Positions 10,801 through 19,732 of a stretch of 64,000 nucleotides of DNA are shown piece by piece (the stretch's first letter is position 1; every line of letters begins with the position of its first letter). Where the stretch lies: positions 1-64,000 of the forward strand of contig JAQVCT010000013.1 of assembly GCA_028689655.1 (NCBI GenBank), read 5' to 3'. The stretch is from Lachnospiraceae bacterium (GTDB lineage: Bacteria; Bacillota; Clostridia; Lachnospirales; Lachnospiraceae). The notes beneath the pieces were generated by a model that did no database searches, was not told the DNA's origin, and saw only the letters and a program-made list of their open reading frames with translations. Made by a program: the position numbers and the translations under genes.

Positions 10801-11514
10801 AAAAAGAAACGTGAGATTATCGTCACCAACGATGAGACAGGTGAATCTAAGACTTACCTGATTCCTTACGGTTCCAGAATCAAGATACTAGACGGTGCAC
10901 TTCTGGAGGCTGGAGATGAGTTGACAGAAGGTTCCATTAACCCTCATGACTTATTGAAGATCAAAGGTGTTCGTGCAGTACAGGATTACATGATCAGCGA
11001 AGTACAGAGAGTATATCGTCTCCAGGGTGTTGAGATCAATGATAAGCACGTTGAGATTATCGTACGTCAGATGTTGAAGAAGATCAGAATCGAAGAAAAC
11101 GGAGATTCCGAATTCCTCCCAGGTTCCCTGGTTGATTTCCTTGACTTTGATGATATGAATGAACGGTTGATCAGTGAAGGCAAAGAGCCTGCAACTGGTA
11201 AGCAGGTAATGCTTGGTATCACGAAGGCATCTCTTGCCACCAACTCATTTATGTCAGCTGCATCCTTCCAGGAGACCACAAAGGTTCTGACGGAAGCTGC
11301 TATCAAGGGCAAGATCGATCCATTGGTAGGATTAAAAGAAAACGTTATTATCGGTAAATTGATTCCGGCAGGAACTGGTATGAAGAGATACCGTACAGTA
11401 ACACTGGATACAGACATGAATATGCAGGATACCTTGAATTTCTCAGAAGATTTAGTAGAGGAAAATGATGAGGAACTGATTGATGTTTCAGAAGATGTAC
11501 CAGTAGAAGTATAA
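7870..11514 (+). CDS. rpoC: DNA-directed RNA polymerase subunit beta'
   Basis: The 1214-residue beta' subunit has the N-terminal zinc ribbon ([20 protein letters not shown], about residues 58-77), the Mg-binding catalytic [14 protein letters not shown] (about 455-470) and the second zinc site ([13 protein letters not shown], near 890). The start is ATG 7870 with GGAAGGA at 7854-7860; an upstream in-frame GTG at 7861 overlaps that site. It is co-transcribed with rpoB and followed by a strong terminator. In many relatives the str operon would come next, but here a 7-kb accessory block intervenes. Confidence 0.98.
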   Translation: MSETNNEVYQPMTFDAIKIGLASPEKIRDWSRGEVTKPETINYRTLKPEKDGLFCERIFGPSKDWECHCGKYKKIRYKGVVCDRCGVEVTKANVRRERMGHIELAAPVSHIWYFKGIPSRMGLILDLSPRVLEKVLYFASYIVLDAGETDLQYKQVLSEKEYQDARETWGNKFRVGMGAESIKELLQAINLEKDAAELKSDLTDSSGQKRARIIKRLEVVESFRESGNKPEWMIMDVVPVIPPDLRPMVQLDGGRFATSDLNDLYRRIINRNNRLKRLLELGAPDIIVRNEKRMLQEAVDALIDNGRRGRPVTGPGNRALKSLSDMLKGKGGRFRQNLLGKRVDYSGRSVIVVGPELRIYQCGLPKEMAIELFKPFVMKELVARGISQNIKNAKKLVERLDTQVWDVLEEVIKEHPVMLNRAPTLHRLGIQAFEPILVEGKAIKLHPLVCTAFNADFDGDQMAVHLPLSQEAQAECRFLLLSPNNLLKPSDGGPVAVPSQDMVLGIYYLTQERPGATGEGKVFKSVNEAILAYENGAVTLHTRVTVRMTKIMANDEVIIGNVESTVGRFIFNEIMPQDLGFVDRTKPENVLALEVDFHVAKKGLKQILEKVINTHGSTRTAEVLDDIKAIGYKYSTKAAMTVSISDMTVPADKPAMMERAQDTVDKITTNFRRGLITDEERYRAVIETWNETDKELTDVLIKGLDKYNNIFMMADSGARGSNQQIKQLAGMRGLMADTAGRTIELPIKSSFREGLDVLEYFMSAHGARKGLSDTALRTADSGYLTRRLVDVSQELIIKEIDCSEGKEEIPGMVVKAFMEGKETIENLQDRLTGRYTCEEIKDRDGNVIVKRNHMITPKRASQIINVGVDAKGEPIEKVKIRTILTCRSHAGICAKCYGANMSTGEPVQVGEAVGIIAAQSIGEPGTQLTMRTFHTGGVAGDDITQGLPRVEELFEARKPKGLAIIAEFGGMAVIKDTKKKREIIVTNDETGESKTYLIPYGSRIKILDGALLEAGDELTEGSINPHDLLKIKGVRAVQDYMISEVQRVYRLQGVEINDKHVEIIVRQMLKKIRIEENGDSEFLPGSLVDFLDFDDMNERLISEGKEPATGKQVMLGITKASLATNSFMSAASFQETTKVLTEAAIKGKIDPLVGLKENVIIGKLIPAGTGMKRYRTVTLDTDMNMQDTLNFSEDLVEENDEELIDVSEDVPVEV

Positions 11515-11555
11515 GAGGCAGATAAGAGACAGAATTAAGAAATGACTAGATAGAG

Positions 11556-11590
11556 AAAGCCCTGTGATAGAGTTCACAGGGCTTTTTTTG
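11556..11590 (+). terminator. rho-independent terminator after rpoC
   Basis: A 12-bp stem (AAAGCCCTGTGA 11556-11567 with 11574-11585) is followed by a T tract. Confidence 0.9.
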
Positions 11591-11654
11591 GGCTAAGGAA
11601 GCACCTGATGGTGCGCAGGTCTACAATGGGAGATTGCAGACAATAGTTAAGTGT

Positions 11655-12116
11655 TTAGCCGATGGGTGAGGAATCGGCTTCAGGATCAAACAGGTTCAAG
11701 GTGGAATCATCAAAGGAAATGGTGTCCTTCGTGAGGACCTTCCAGGATGTGATGGTGTAAAAGGTATCATCCTTTCTCTTAGGATAGGAGATTGACAAAT
11801 CTACATTCAGGGACTGCGTATCTGTAATGGGGAAACAAAAGGAGATGTCATGTCCTGCCTGTGCATAGTAGGCATCCTCACCAATGCCGGAGGCATACAG
11901 CTCCCGGAGGGTCTGGTCTATGCCGGCAATGGAAGACTGAGCTTCGTTACAGGCTTTATAATAGTCCGTGGTACGCTCTACCACCTTACTATTCAATTTG
12001 GCATCGGCATTGGCACTGACGATGGACAAGGCTGCGAAAGATACCAGACACAGCAAGACAAAGATCAATAAGATGGAGGAAGAACCTACATTTACACCAT
12101 AGTTTTTTTGTTTCAT
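11655..12116 (-). CDS. small membrane-anchored pseudopilin-like protein
   Basis: The 153-residue protein has a short basic N-terminus, one hydrophobic helix (about residues 13-35) and an extracytoplasmic domain beginning NADAKLNSKVVERTTDYYKACNEAQ. The layout matches minor pseudopilins and pilus-assembly proteins, but no clear prepilin peptidase site is visible. It is the last gene of the minus-strand GspF operon, separated from the previous gene by a 160-base purine-rich spacer with repeated GGAAATAA. The exact family is not recognised. Confidence 0.6.
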   Translation of the reverse strand: MKQKNYGVNVGSSSILLIFVLLCLVSFAALSIVSANADAKLNSKVVERTTDYYKACNEAQSSIAGIDQTLRELYASGIGEDAYYAQAGHDISFCFPITDTQSLNVDLSISYPKRKDDTFYTITSWKVLTKDTISFDDSTLNLFDPEADSSPIG

Positions 12117-12148
12117 ATGACCAAACCTTTCATGATTTTACATTTTTT

Positions 12149-12204
12149 TTATTTCCAATATCTATCAGTTTCTTATTTCCACTTCTTATTTCCGTTTATT
12201 TCCG
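12149..12204 (-). repeat. four short repeats GGAAATAA in an intercistronic spacer
   Basis: TTATTTCC on the plus strand occurs at 12149-12156, 12173-12180, 12186-12193 and 12197-12204. On the mRNA strand this is GGAAATAA within an almost wholly purine-rich spacer ahead of the gene ending at 11655. Confidence 0.6.
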
Positions 12205-12277
12205 TTTATTACCTTCATTTCTTCATGGAGCTTTTACTCTTGATTCATATTTTCATCTTTTACTTTTTATCTTTACC

Positions 12278-12814
12278 TTAATTTTCCATTTCTGATATAG
12301 CTGATGATGCAACATCTCTGGCGTGCATGGGAATATGTAAGGAGACATTGAGCTCATAGATACTATCATTGGAAGGCGTTGAATCAGTAGAGAAATGATT
12401 TGTTTTACTGCCTGAGTTCGCGGTAACGTCATCCATGGGATTACGCAGGATGGTAATGTACGCTGTATTCAAACGGGCATCCGCTGTCACTTCGACGCTT
12501 GCAGCATAAACGGACTGGCTTTCAGATACGCAGTTCCAGTCTTTATCGAAATACAGGGAAAAGGAATTGGGGCTGTCTAAAGTGGCATCCAGGGTGACAG
12601 CGGTGGCATTCAGGTCTCCGTCATTGCCCAGATAGGATTCGGCGATGTTTTGGGCCCACATAACACTGCGGCTCTTATTTGTCGTATCGTTTCCCAGGAT
12701 ATGTGCTTTTACAAAAAGTTGAATACATACAGCACTTGCCAGGGAAAAGAAAAAGATAGCAAGAATCAATTCCATTAGAAAAAGTGCTGATTTTGAGGTG
12801 GTTCGTGTATTCAT
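12278..12814 (-). CDS. type IV prepilin-like (pseudopilin) protein
   Basis: The roughly 178-residue protein has a pilin-like N-terminal helix, FLMELILAIFFFSLASAVCIQ, with a Glu five residues into the hydrophobic stretch as in GspG/GspI-type pilins. The conserved Gly before the mature Phe/Met is replaced (SALFLMEL), so cleavage is uncertain. The rest looks like a secreted beta-rich domain. The start is ambiguous: ATG 12814, ATG 12826 and TTG 12835 are in frame and none has a well-spaced ribosome site. It lies inside the GspF operon. Confidence 0.6.
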   Translation of the reverse strand: MNTRTTSKSALFLMELILAIFFFSLASAVCIQLFVKAHILGNDTTNKSRSVMWAQNIAESYLGNDGDLNATAVTLDATLDSPNSFSLYFDKDWNCVSESQSVYAASVEVTADARLNTAYITILRNPMDDVTANSGSKTNHFSTDSTPSNDSIYELNVSLHIPMHARDVASSAISEMEN

Positions 12815-12840
12815 ATGATTAACCATGCCTTTCAATAGAT

Positions 12841-13326
12841 TTATGGTTGACTATGGGTGCTTACATAGAGGGTATATTGCTGATCCTTATCAATGGAAAG
12901 AGTGAACCGGTATAATTTTCCATTGATCTTTGTAAGTACAAAATCGTGAATGGGTAATATGTTTTGACCGGATTCGGGGGTGAGCGCAGCGTCAGGGGCG
13001 GCAAACAACTCTTTTAAGTAACCCTGATACATATAGATGTAGGTATTGTATACACCGGAATCTGTGGTGGTCTTTAGGATCAAGGCATTTGTATCATCCA
13101 GAGAACCGATCTCGATGGAGTCGGTCTCATCGAATTGACGAATCTTTTCTGAGATATAGGCGAGACTGGTACGGGTGTTATAGTTTTTATCCATGTTCTG
13201 CACTGTTTTACGATATACATTGGAGCCAATCAGCACCAGCATGAGAGCAGATACCGCAAATACACAGAAAAGGGCAATCACAAATAGGATGTCAACGATA
13301 TGTTTGTCTTTTGAGTGAAAGTCCAT
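12841..13326 (-). CDS. DUF4860-like membrane-anchored protein of the pilus/secretion operon
   Basis: The 161-residue protein has one N-terminal membrane helix (about residues 11-35) and an exported domain with SLAYISEKIRQFDETDSIEI. It resembles the DUF4860 proteins found in Lachnospiraceae pilin clusters; this is from memory of the family pattern. AAGGAGG is seven bases upstream of ATG 13326, which decides the start over an upstream in-frame ATG at 13359. The role is likely a minor pseudopilin. Confidence 0.6.
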   Translation of the reverse strand: MDFHSKDKHIVDILFVIALFCVFAVSALMLVLIGSNVYRKTVQNMDKNYNTRTSLAYISEKIRQFDETDSIEIGSLDDTNALILKTTTDSGVYNTYIYMYQGYLKELFAAPDAALTPESGQNILPIHDFVLTKINGKLYRFTLSIDKDQQYTLYVSTHSQP

Positions 13327-13399
13327 GATAGTTCCTCCTTGTATGATATAGAATGCCACCGCACTTACGCTGGGCAGCGGGTCTCGGTCTCATCCTCTT

Positions 13400-13729
13400 C
13401 TAATGCTTTGAAAGTATGGTCACATCCGGCATAAGGTTGGAACCGATTGGTTGATAATCAATGAAAAACTGATCGGTATCATAGGTCAGACCATAGTGTT
13501 CTGCGAGATAGTCCAGGCTTGGGGGATAGGTACCCTCCACGGCATAGCACTGGACAATGCTGCGATAGACCGCGTTCTGCAAACTTTCTTTCTGTTTTTC
13601 TGTGGTGGTGGCGGAGATGCTGTTTATACCCCTGAGAAATAACACCACAAGAATGATAAATGCGATAATTGGAAGATTTATCATCTTTAGATGATGAAAT
13701 ATAGAGTTATTTTTACCAAATCGATTCAT
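13400..13729 (-). CDS. small pseudopilin-like membrane protein
   Basis: The 109-residue protein has a basic N-terminus, a hydrophobic helix (about residues 16-36) and a short exported domain with AVEGTYPPSLDYLAEHYGL, the kind of sequence seen after the helix in type II secretion pseudopilins (AxxGxYPxsl). ATG 13729 has AGGGGAAG upstream; an upstream TTG at 13750 overlaps the end of the GspF gene. The function is inferred from context. Confidence 0.6.
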   Translation of the reverse strand: MNRFGKNNSIFHHLKMINLPIIAFIILVVLFLRGINSISATTTEKQKESLQNAVYRSIVQCYAVEGTYPPSLDYLAEHYGLTYDTDQFFIDYQPIGSNLMPDVTILSKH

Positions 13730-13742
13730 AGATACACTTCCC

Positions 13743-14789
13743 CTATCCAATACTGGACATGATTCCCATTAAAGGTAAAATGACAGATAATAAGATCAGT
13801 CCCACAATCAGTGACAAGATAATAACTAAGGTTGGTTCCAAAACGGAGATGATGGTATAGATTTTTGCGTCCGTTTCCTTCTCATAGTTTTCCGCGATTT
13901 TTTTCATGACAATATCCACATTACCGGTACGAAAACCCACGGCGATCATTCTGGAGTAGAGATTACTGAAGATCTGGGAGGAAGCCAGGGCATCTGGAAA
14001 GTTGGAGCCACTTTCTATGAGAGATTTACATTTTCCTATTTTCTCTTTCATCCCATCGTTATCTACCAGTTCTGCCACCAGATCCAGGCTGGAAAAGGTG
14101 TCCAAACCACTGCTGAGAGTCAGTGCCATGCCGCTTGCAAAACGTCCGGAAGCCATATTCTCATAGAATTCTCTTGTGACAGGAAATGCAAGTGCGAATC
14201 TTAGATAGAGATTGCGCCCTTTTTCTGATTTTGTAAAATACAAATACAGGACAATGGCAAGAATTACCAGGATCAATAATACGATGGAGGATTTGCTGAT
14301 CAAATGCCCCATGGACATAAAGGAACGTGAGATGGCATTCATCTCAGTTCCCAACTGTACAAATACCTGTTCAAAAATTGGGAGTACCTTTGTCAGGAGC
14401 ACAATGATGACTATGAACATCATGACGATCATTACCAGGGGATAACTGATGGCATTTTTGATGCCGCTGTGGATATTTTCTTCCCGCTCATAATAGCTGG
14501 AGAGAGAATCCATAACGTCATCCAACCTCCCGGATTCCTCGCCGATGGAGATCATATGCAGTACATAGTCGGGAAAGACCTGGGAGGCTTTTACAGCACG
14601 ATAGAAGGATTCACCCTGCTGGCAGACTTCGTAAATGGATTGCAGAATTTCTCTTCCATCAGGATTCCTGTTATCCGATAATAGAATTCCCATGCCCTCC
14701 ACAGGTGTGATGCCTGCCTTCAGTAACAATGCGATCTGCGCACAAAATGATGCGACTTCTGTATTCGATAGCTTTTTATTTGTTTTCAT
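13743..14789 (-). CDS. type II secretion / type IV pilus inner-membrane protein, GspF/PilC family
   Basis: The 348-residue platform protein has the two repeated T2SSF domains (about residues 8-130 and 210-335) and three membrane helices (near 115-140, 165-190 and 320-345). The conserved pattern FCAQIALLLKAGITPVEGM near the start and FASGMALTLSSGLD at the second repeat are clear. It is the most diagnostic member of this operon. The partner assembly ATPase (GspE/PilB) and prepilin peptidase are not in the window. Confidence 0.85.
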   Translation of the reverse strand: MKTNKKLSNTEVASFCAQIALLLKAGITPVEGMGILLSDNRNPDGREILQSIYEVCQQGESFYRAVKASQVFPDYVLHMISIGEESGRLDDVMDSLSSYYEREENIHSGIKNAISYPLVMIVMMFIVIIVLLTKVLPIFEQVFVQLGTEMNAISRSFMSMGHLISKSSIVLLILVILAIVLYLYFTKSEKGRNLYLRFALAFPVTREFYENMASGRFASGMALTLSSGLDTFSSLDLVAELVDNDGMKEKIGKCKSLIESGSNFPDALASSQIFSNLYSRMIAVGFRTGNVDIVMKKIAENYEKETDAKIYTIISVLEPTLVIILSLIVGLILLSVILPLMGIMSSIG

Positions 14790-14801
14790 TCATGACCTCC
14801 A

Positions 14802-15809
14802 TCAATAGATATATTTTACAATGTAATTATTTCCGTCACCGATAAATTTTTTCAATGCCTTTTCACTGGAATTTGCAGCAAAAGTAGGATCCATCAATTC
14901 CCAGTTATTTCCATCAAACTGAATAATGCCGTTTACCCATCCCACATCCTGGATATAAGTACTGATCCAGGCATGGTATGCATTTCCAGCATAACCGACT
15001 TCCAGACGAGTGGGAATCTGTTGACTTCGCAGCATGGCTGTCATCAGCGCCGCGTAATCCAGGCAAATACCCTGTTTACGTGTCAGGACCTGATCTACAT
15101 TGGGAACATAACCGCTTTTCACACTGGAAGCCTGATCATGGTCATATGCAATGTTGGTGATAATATAATTGTAGACGTTGGACACCACATCCAGATCAGT
15201 ATTTGCGCTTTGGGCAAGAGATTCAGCCAGAGCCACGGCATTGGAGCCGGCGTCGAACTTCACATATTGATTGGGATAGAGAAAGGGACCAAATGTGTTA
15301 CTGATCGCAGCATTGACAGACTGTGACATGGCGGTGGCATATTGATTTCCGCTTACATTTTCATAGACTGCTATGGTGTAGGAACCGCTGCCGGCAGAGA
15401 GCGGAAATACATCCGATCCCCTGGAAAGATTATAGGTATAAGTGACGTTGTCGCTGCCCGTGATCTGCAGTTTTACCTTAGGCGAACTGCCGGAGTAGGA
15501 GACTACCACATATCCTTCTGTTATATTTGTGGCATCGATGGAGGCGACAGAGCAATTGTATACGGTCTTTCCACCGGCCGCTGGATTCAGCACATGTGGC
15601 GTATTATCCCGGGTTCCTTTACCGGGTGTGCCACTGCTGGCAGCCACGGGCGTGTCCGGCAGAGATATGGAGGTGACTTCGTTTGTGACATCATTGTCGG
15701 TAATTTGCTCGCTACATCCACATAGCAGAATCAGACACAAGGAGAGAATACATGGATAAAGATATGAAGTTTTATATTTATGCCAATGAAATGAAGTTGT
15801 CTTCCACAT
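14802..15809 (-). CDS. lipoprotein with transglutaminase-like domain
   Basis: The 335-residue product has a lipoprotein signal ending LLCGC (about residues 29-33), a Ser/Thr/Gly-rich linker, a beta-sandwich-like region, and a C-terminal transglutaminase-like domain. The likely Cys-His-Asp triad is visible: RKQGICLDYAALMTAML, AGNAYHAWIS and WELMDPTF. Such exported domains act as cysteine peptidases or cross-linking enzymes; the substrate is unknown. It lies 12 bases upstream of the GspF gene, so it may act on the same exported structure. Confidence 0.75.
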   Translation of the reverse strand: MWKTTSFHWHKYKTSYLYPCILSLCLILLCGCSEQITDNDVTNEVTSISLPDTPVAASSGTPGKGTRDNTPHVLNPAAGGKTVYNCSVASIDATNITEGYVVVSYSGSSPKVKLQITGSDNVTYTYNLSRGSDVFPLSAGSGSYTIAVYENVSGNQYATAMSQSVNAAISNTFGPFLYPNQYVKFDAGSNAVALAESLAQSANTDLDVVSNVYNYIITNIAYDHDQASSVKSGYVPNVDQVLTRKQGICLDYAALMTAMLRSQQIPTRLEVGYAGNAYHAWISTYIQDVGWVNGIIQFDGNNWELMDPTFAANSSEKALKKFIGDGNNYIVKYIY

Positions 15810-15819
15810 AAAATTTTCC

Positions 15820-16326
15820 TTAATTTTCAGGTGTTAGTATCATTTTCAGGTAATCGCCATCTCCATTTGAGACGAAGATAGTGACCTCGCCGCCGGGGTA
15901 GGGGAAGACGATCTCCCCTGTGGTATTATCATAGTAGACGGAAAGCGATTGGCTGCCATCCAGAAAGGCAATGTAGCTGTCCCCCAAATCCAGGTCGGAA
16001 CCGGTCACACAGAGATAAAAACGTTCGCCCTTGATATAACCGTCAATGACCTGTATGTCGCTGTTCACCTCAGAACGAATCTCGAACTGCGGTGCAAAGT
16101 TGCAGAATGCCAAGGGTAACAACAATACAAAAAGCAAAGACAGGAAAGAAAATAATGTCATACACTGTAATGTTTTGGTATGTGCCTGCCGGCGTAATAC
16201 TAATTTGTCAAAAGGGATTGTGTTGGGCGGCGTCTCACAGGATGCAAATACATTTTGCAGCGTCTGGTTAGCGGTCTCCATATCCATGATATATTTTTTT
16301 TTCTTATGAAATAATGCGTGAAACAT
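15820..16326 (-). CDS. single-pass membrane protein, possible anti-sigma factor
   Basis: The 168-residue protein has a cytoplasmic N-terminus of about 55 residues, one membrane helix (about 58-78) and an exported domain of about 90 residues. It begins 14 bases after the sigma-factor gene, the usual place for an anti-sigma factor. No zinc-binding HxxxCxxC motif is visible, so a ZAS-type anti-sigma domain is not supported. AGGAGG lies about 10 bases before the ATG. Confidence 0.5.
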   Translation of the reverse strand: MFHALFHKKKKYIMDMETANQTLQNVFASCETPPNTIPFDKLVLRRQAHTKTLQCMTLFSFLSLLFVLLLPLAFCNFAPQFEIRSEVNSDIQVIDGYIKGERFYLCVTGSDLDLGDSYIAFLDGSQSLSVYYDNTTGEIVFPYPGGEVTIFVSNGDGDYLKMILTPEN

Positions 16327-16340
16327 ATGCGGGAGACCTC

Positions 16341-16898
16341 CTATCCTTCTAATAGTTGTAATAAAGTTTTCTGTCCATTGGCCAGATATCGCTTTACGGT
16401 GCTTTTACTGATGGCTAAAGCATCGGCAATGACATCAAGTTTCAGGTTATTGTAATATTTCATGATGATTACCTGACGTTCATTCAGTGGAAGCGCGTTG
16501 ATGGCTTGCAGGAGGCGGGCTGTCTCATCCGACTGCTCCAGATGTGCTTCGGGATTGGAATAGACATGTTCATCCTTGATAAATTCAAATATTTCGGGAC
16601 TAACATTTCCGTAAGCCTCATTATTTTTTTTACAAATATCAAAACATACATGAAAACTAATTTGATTCATCCAGGCGATGAATAGAGTGGGTTCTTTTAT
16701 TTTGTGAATATTTTTTAAAGCGGAAATATAGATTTCCTGTACTGCATCCTGAGCCAGATAAGTGTCTCGCAGGTAATGACAGGCGTAATTATATACCTTG
16801 TTATAAGTCATGGCATATATTTCTGCAAAAGCATCACTATCACCTTTTTGAGAACGCATTACCAGTCGGGCAATATAGGCATGATCAGGCTCTTTCAT
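16341..16898 (-). CDS. RNA polymerase sigma factor, ECF-type (sigma-70 family)
   Basis: The 185-residue protein has region 2 (DAFAEIYAMTYNKVYNYACHYLRD, then AQDAVQEIYISALKNI) and region 4 with a helix-turn-helix (INALPLNERQVIIMKYYNNL, then DVIADALAISKSTVKRYL). It lacks the extended domains of housekeeping sigma factors. AGAAGGGAG supports ATG 16898. It sits second in the operon, between the degenerate GGDEF gene and the membrane protein, so it probably drives this cluster or envelope genes elsewhere. Confidence 0.85.
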   Translation of the reverse strand: MKEPDHAYIARLVMRSQKGDSDAFAEIYAMTYNKVYNYACHYLRDTYLAQDAVQEIYISALKNIHKIKEPTLFIAWMNQISFHVCFDICKKNNEAYGNVSPEIFEFIKDEHVYSNPEAHLEQSDETARLLQAINALPLNERQVIIMKYYNNLKLDVIADALAISKSTVKRYLANGQKTLLQLLEG

Positions 16899-16911
16899 AA
16901 AGGCTCCCTTC

Positions 16912-17625
16912 TCAGCATGAATGGATATCCTTTTCCAGCAGATTGTGGCAGCAGATCGCCACAAGATCAGCAAACCTGGAAACATGTTCTTTTTGATTCA
17001 GCGCATATTCATATGCGATCTTTAGCTGATTGGTATGCAATTGATTATAGGAAGCTAATTCTTCAGAGAGCTGCTCTAAAAATTCATTCATAAGTGTATC
17101 GTTACAATGGTTGATAACGATCAGAAATTCATTACCACCGTTACGCCCCACAAATCCATAGCGGTCCCCCACACCTTCCAGCAGATCACAGAAATTCTGG
17201 ATGATCGTATCGCCTTCATCGTGGCTTTTGATTTGATTCACATCCAGCAGATTGGAAATGGTCAGTACACAGCAGCCGATATCCGCGATGCTTTCCTCGG
17301 TCTTGTAGCTGTCAAAGATCAGGTCACAGCTATAACGGTTGGGAATTCCGGTAAGGTTGTCCAGATAAGCAGCTCTATTCAACTCATGACTCGCTGAGAC
17401 CATATCCTTCATCCTGGAGAAGTCACACAGGAGAAAGAAAAAGCCGGATATGAGCAGAATCCATATGGTACAGCAGAGAATCAGAAGATTCTGGTTATAA
17501 AAGATGCTGTACCGCAAAGACGAATTTAACAGGAGAAGTAGAAAACAAGTAATGGTAATGAGTAACAATATTGCCAACTGAACTATTTTCAATAGTTTAT
17601 ATTTTTTAAAATAATTTGATTCCAT
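16912..17625 (-). CDS. membrane protein with a degenerate GGDEF domain
   Basis: The 237-residue protein has two N-terminal membrane helices (about residues 12-33 and 43-66) and a GGDEF-type domain (from DNLTGIPNRYSCD, about 90-225). The signature is GGNEF, and the two early metal-binding aspartates of the family (DxD before FK) are replaced by Thr and Ser in VLTISNLLDVN. There is no RxxD inhibitory site. A catalytically weak or dead domain is therefore likely. It is the first gene of the minus-strand operon, preceded by AAGGGGG and a good promoter. Confidence 0.75.
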   Translation of the reverse strand: MESNYFKKYKLLKIVQLAILLLITITCFLLLLLNSSLRYSIFYNQNLLILCCTIWILLISGFFFLLCDFSRMKDMVSASHELNRAAYLDNLTGIPNRYSCDLIFDSYKTEESIADIGCCVLTISNLLDVNQIKSHDEGDTIIQNFCDLLEGVGDRYGFVGRNGGNEFLIVINHCNDTLMNEFLEQLSEELASYNQLHTNQLKIAYEYALNQKEHVSRFADLVAICCHNLLEKDIHSC

Positions 17626-17664
17626 ATAAAGCCCCCTTCAAAAAAAATAAAGTTCCTTATGTTC

Positions 17665-17693
17665 ATTATAGTTTTTTTTTATGATTTTGTGAA
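17665..17693 (-). promoter_or_regulatory. promoter of the GGDEF-sigma-GspF operon
   Basis: On the minus strand, TTCACA (17688-17693), a 17-base spacer and TATAAT (17665-17670), about 40 bases before the first ATG. Confidence 0.7.
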
Positions 17694-17771
17694 CCTTTTT
17701 CAGGGTTTCTATATCTTTTGTATAAAGGGGTGTTTAATTAATGGTTTTGTTTCTTCTTTTGTTATCTCTTA

Positions 17772-17800
17772 TTGCGACAACTGATACAGAATGATATAGT
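17772..17800 (+). promoter_or_regulatory. promoter of the acyltransferase gene
   Basis: TTGCGA (17772-17777), a 17-base spacer and TATAGT (17795-17800), 47 bases upstream of the ATG. Confidence 0.65.
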
Positions 17801-17847
17801 AGAAAATGGAATATTGGGTAAAATAGATAATAAGAGGATATAATAAG

Positions 17848-18948
17848 ATGAAACTACACAAGAAAGAACGATTGGATTATCTGGATATGGTAAAGGGATT
17901 GGGAATCATTCTGGTGGTGATTGGTCATTCCACCTACGCGGGAGAGAATCTTCTCACATGGATCGCTTCCTTCCATATGCCGCTTTTTTTTATCATATCG
18001 GGAATGCTGCTGCAATTTAATCGTGAGGAAGAGAATGACATTGGGAAAACAGTGAAGAAAAAGTTGAGAACCATTCTGTTACCTTACTTTAGTTTCAGCG
18101 TTATCTATCTGATCATGGATGGTATGATGCTGTTCCTGCATCTGGGGAGTAAGGTCTGGGTGGATTTCGTATATGAATTTCTGGGAACGATTACGCTATA
18201 TGGCATTTCCACACTGTGGTTTCTGCCGGCACTTTTTCTGGGCGAGATAAGTTTCCTATATATAAGGAAGAAACGAAATCATTTTCTCACAATAGGAGTT
18301 GGCATTGCCTTGGCACTGGTGGTTGGATTGACCCATCCATTGTTTGACAGCACCTATCCTCTGTTCAACGCGATCTATTATCTACTGCCGGGATATTTTC
18401 TCATCTTTTTGTACCGCAGTGCGGTGGCGTATGTGTTCATTATGATGGGATATTACACGCAACTGTTCATAAAGGAAAATATAGGGATACAGATCAGGGA
18501 AATCTTTCTTGGTGTGGCTTTGCTTGTAGCGGGGATGGCATTTGCGTTTGCGAATGGCAGGGTAGATCTTCACTCGGTTATTTTTCACAATAATATTTAT
18601 TTTTATATCAGTGCTTTTGCAGGAACGATGGGAACGGTATTTCTGTGCAGAAATATCAGATATTGTGGGAAACAGCGCCTGTTGAAGCCTGTCCTGGCGG
18701 CGGGACGTAATTCTCTCATCATCATGGTGACCCACCTGGAGTTCAGGGTGATGATCACTGCCATACGAGGTGCAGGTCTGGTAAGCACCAGAATGCCGGG
18801 ACTTATGCCATATATCCAGTGGATTCTCGTAGCGGTACTGGTAATTCTTATGGAATGGGTAATCGTGGTGGTGATGAACCGATATTTTTATTTTTTAATA
18901 GGGAAGAGAAAACCTTTGAATCGTAAAAAATTCACAGTGGTGAAGTGA
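17848..18948 (+). CDS. acyltransferase 3 family membrane protein
   Basis: The 366-residue polytopic protein begins RLDYLDMVKGLGIILVVIGH, the typical opening of OafA/NodX-type acyltransferases in which the His is catalytic. It goes on with about ten hydrophobic segments, including SFHMPLFFIISGML. These enzymes transfer acetyl or other acyl groups to exported polysaccharide or peptidoglycan. It is monocistronic, with its own promoter, between the minus-strand pilin-type operon and the str operon. Confidence 0.85.
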   Translation: MKLHKKERLDYLDMVKGLGIILVVIGHSTYAGENLLTWIASFHMPLFFIISGMLLQFNREEENDIGKTVKKKLRTILLPYFSFSVIYLIMDGMMLFLHLGSKVWVDFVYEFLGTITLYGISTLWFLPALFLGEISFLYIRKKRNHFLTIGVGIALALVVGLTHPLFDSTYPLFNAIYYLLPGYFLIFLYRSAVAYVFIMMGYYTQLFIKENIGIQIREIFLGVALLVAGMAFAFANGRVDLHSVIFHNNIYFYISAFAGTMGTVFLCRNIRYCGKQRLLKPVLAAGRNSLIIMVTHLEFRVMITAIRGAGLVSTRMPGLMPYIQWILVAVLVILMEWVIVVVMNRYFYFLIGKRKPLNRKKFTVVK

Positions 18949-18999
18949 TGAAGACCTTTGAAAAATCTCTTTTTTTGCTAGATTTTTAATAAAAAGTGA

Positions 19000-19028
19000 T
19001 TGACAAGTCCAGAGGACGACCGTATACT
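19000..19028 (+). promoter_or_regulatory. promoter of the str operon
   Basis: Perfect TTGACA (19000-19005), a 17-base spacer and TATACT (19023-19028). About 80 bases of leader precede rpsL. Confidence 0.85.
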
Positions 19029-19111
19029 AATATAGCATGCACAAAATGCATGGTTTTAGTGCGTAAAAGCGCAGAACAACAGACAAATTATACCACAGGA
19101 GGTGAATCAGA

Positions 19112-19534
19112 ATGCCAACATTTAACCAGTTAGTTAGAAAAGGAAGACAAACATCCGTAAAGAAGTCTACAGCACCAGCTCTTCAAAAAGGATACAACTC
19201 TTTGAGAAAGAAAGCTACAGATTCTTCAGCACCACAAAAAAGAGGTGTTTGTACAGCTGTTAAGACAGCTACACCTAAAAAACCTAACTCAGCTCTTAGA
19301 AAAATCGCCAGAGTTCGTCTTTCAAACGGAATCGAAGTAACATCTTACATTCCAGGAGAAGGCCACAACTTACAGGAACATAGTGTTGTTCTTATCAGAG
19401 GCGGTAGAGTTAAAGACTTACCAGGTACAAGATACCATGTTATCAGAGGTACACTTGATACTGCTGGAGTTGCTAACAGAAAACAGGCCCGTTCAAAATA
19501 CGGCGCTAAGAGACCGAAAGATGCTAAGAAATAA
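19112..19534 (+). CDS. rpsL: 30S ribosomal protein S12
   Basis: S12 sits in the decoding centre. The 140-residue sequence has [18 protein letters not shown] and [13 protein letters not shown], so both lysines linked to streptomycin sensitivity are wild type. AGGAGG precedes the ATG. It is the first gene of the str operon, 198 bases ahead of rpsG. Confidence 0.98.
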   Translation: MPTFNQLVRKGRQTSVKKSTAPALQKGYNSLRKKATDSSAPQKRGVCTAVKTATPKKPNSALRKIARVRLSNGIEVTSYIPGEGHNLQEHSVVLIRGGRVKDLPGTRYHVIRGTLDTAGVANRKQARSKYGAKRPKDAKK

Positions 19535-19692
19535 GAAGGAGCGTTAGCAAGACTCTTGTTTCAAAGTATGTACCACAGTTAAAGTTAAGTTAGTGTTGGA
19601 GTTCTGGATGCACATCACTGTTTGATGGGTAGAGATAGAAAAACAGCGCGAAACACAGTTTTATCATTGTGAGTACCGATGATCTATTAACC

Positions 19693-19708
19693 GACAGCCG
19701 TTGCTGTC
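19693..19708 (+). promoter_or_regulatory. hairpin in the S12-S7 spacer
   Basis: GACAGC (19693-19698) pairs with GCTGTC (19703-19708) over a 4-base loop, 8 bases before the AAGGAGG of rpsG. In E. coli S7 regulates translation through the S12-S7 spacer; whether this small hairpin does so here is only a suggestion. Confidence 0.35.
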
Positions 19709-19732
19709 AAATATAATAAGGAGGGAAGAACC

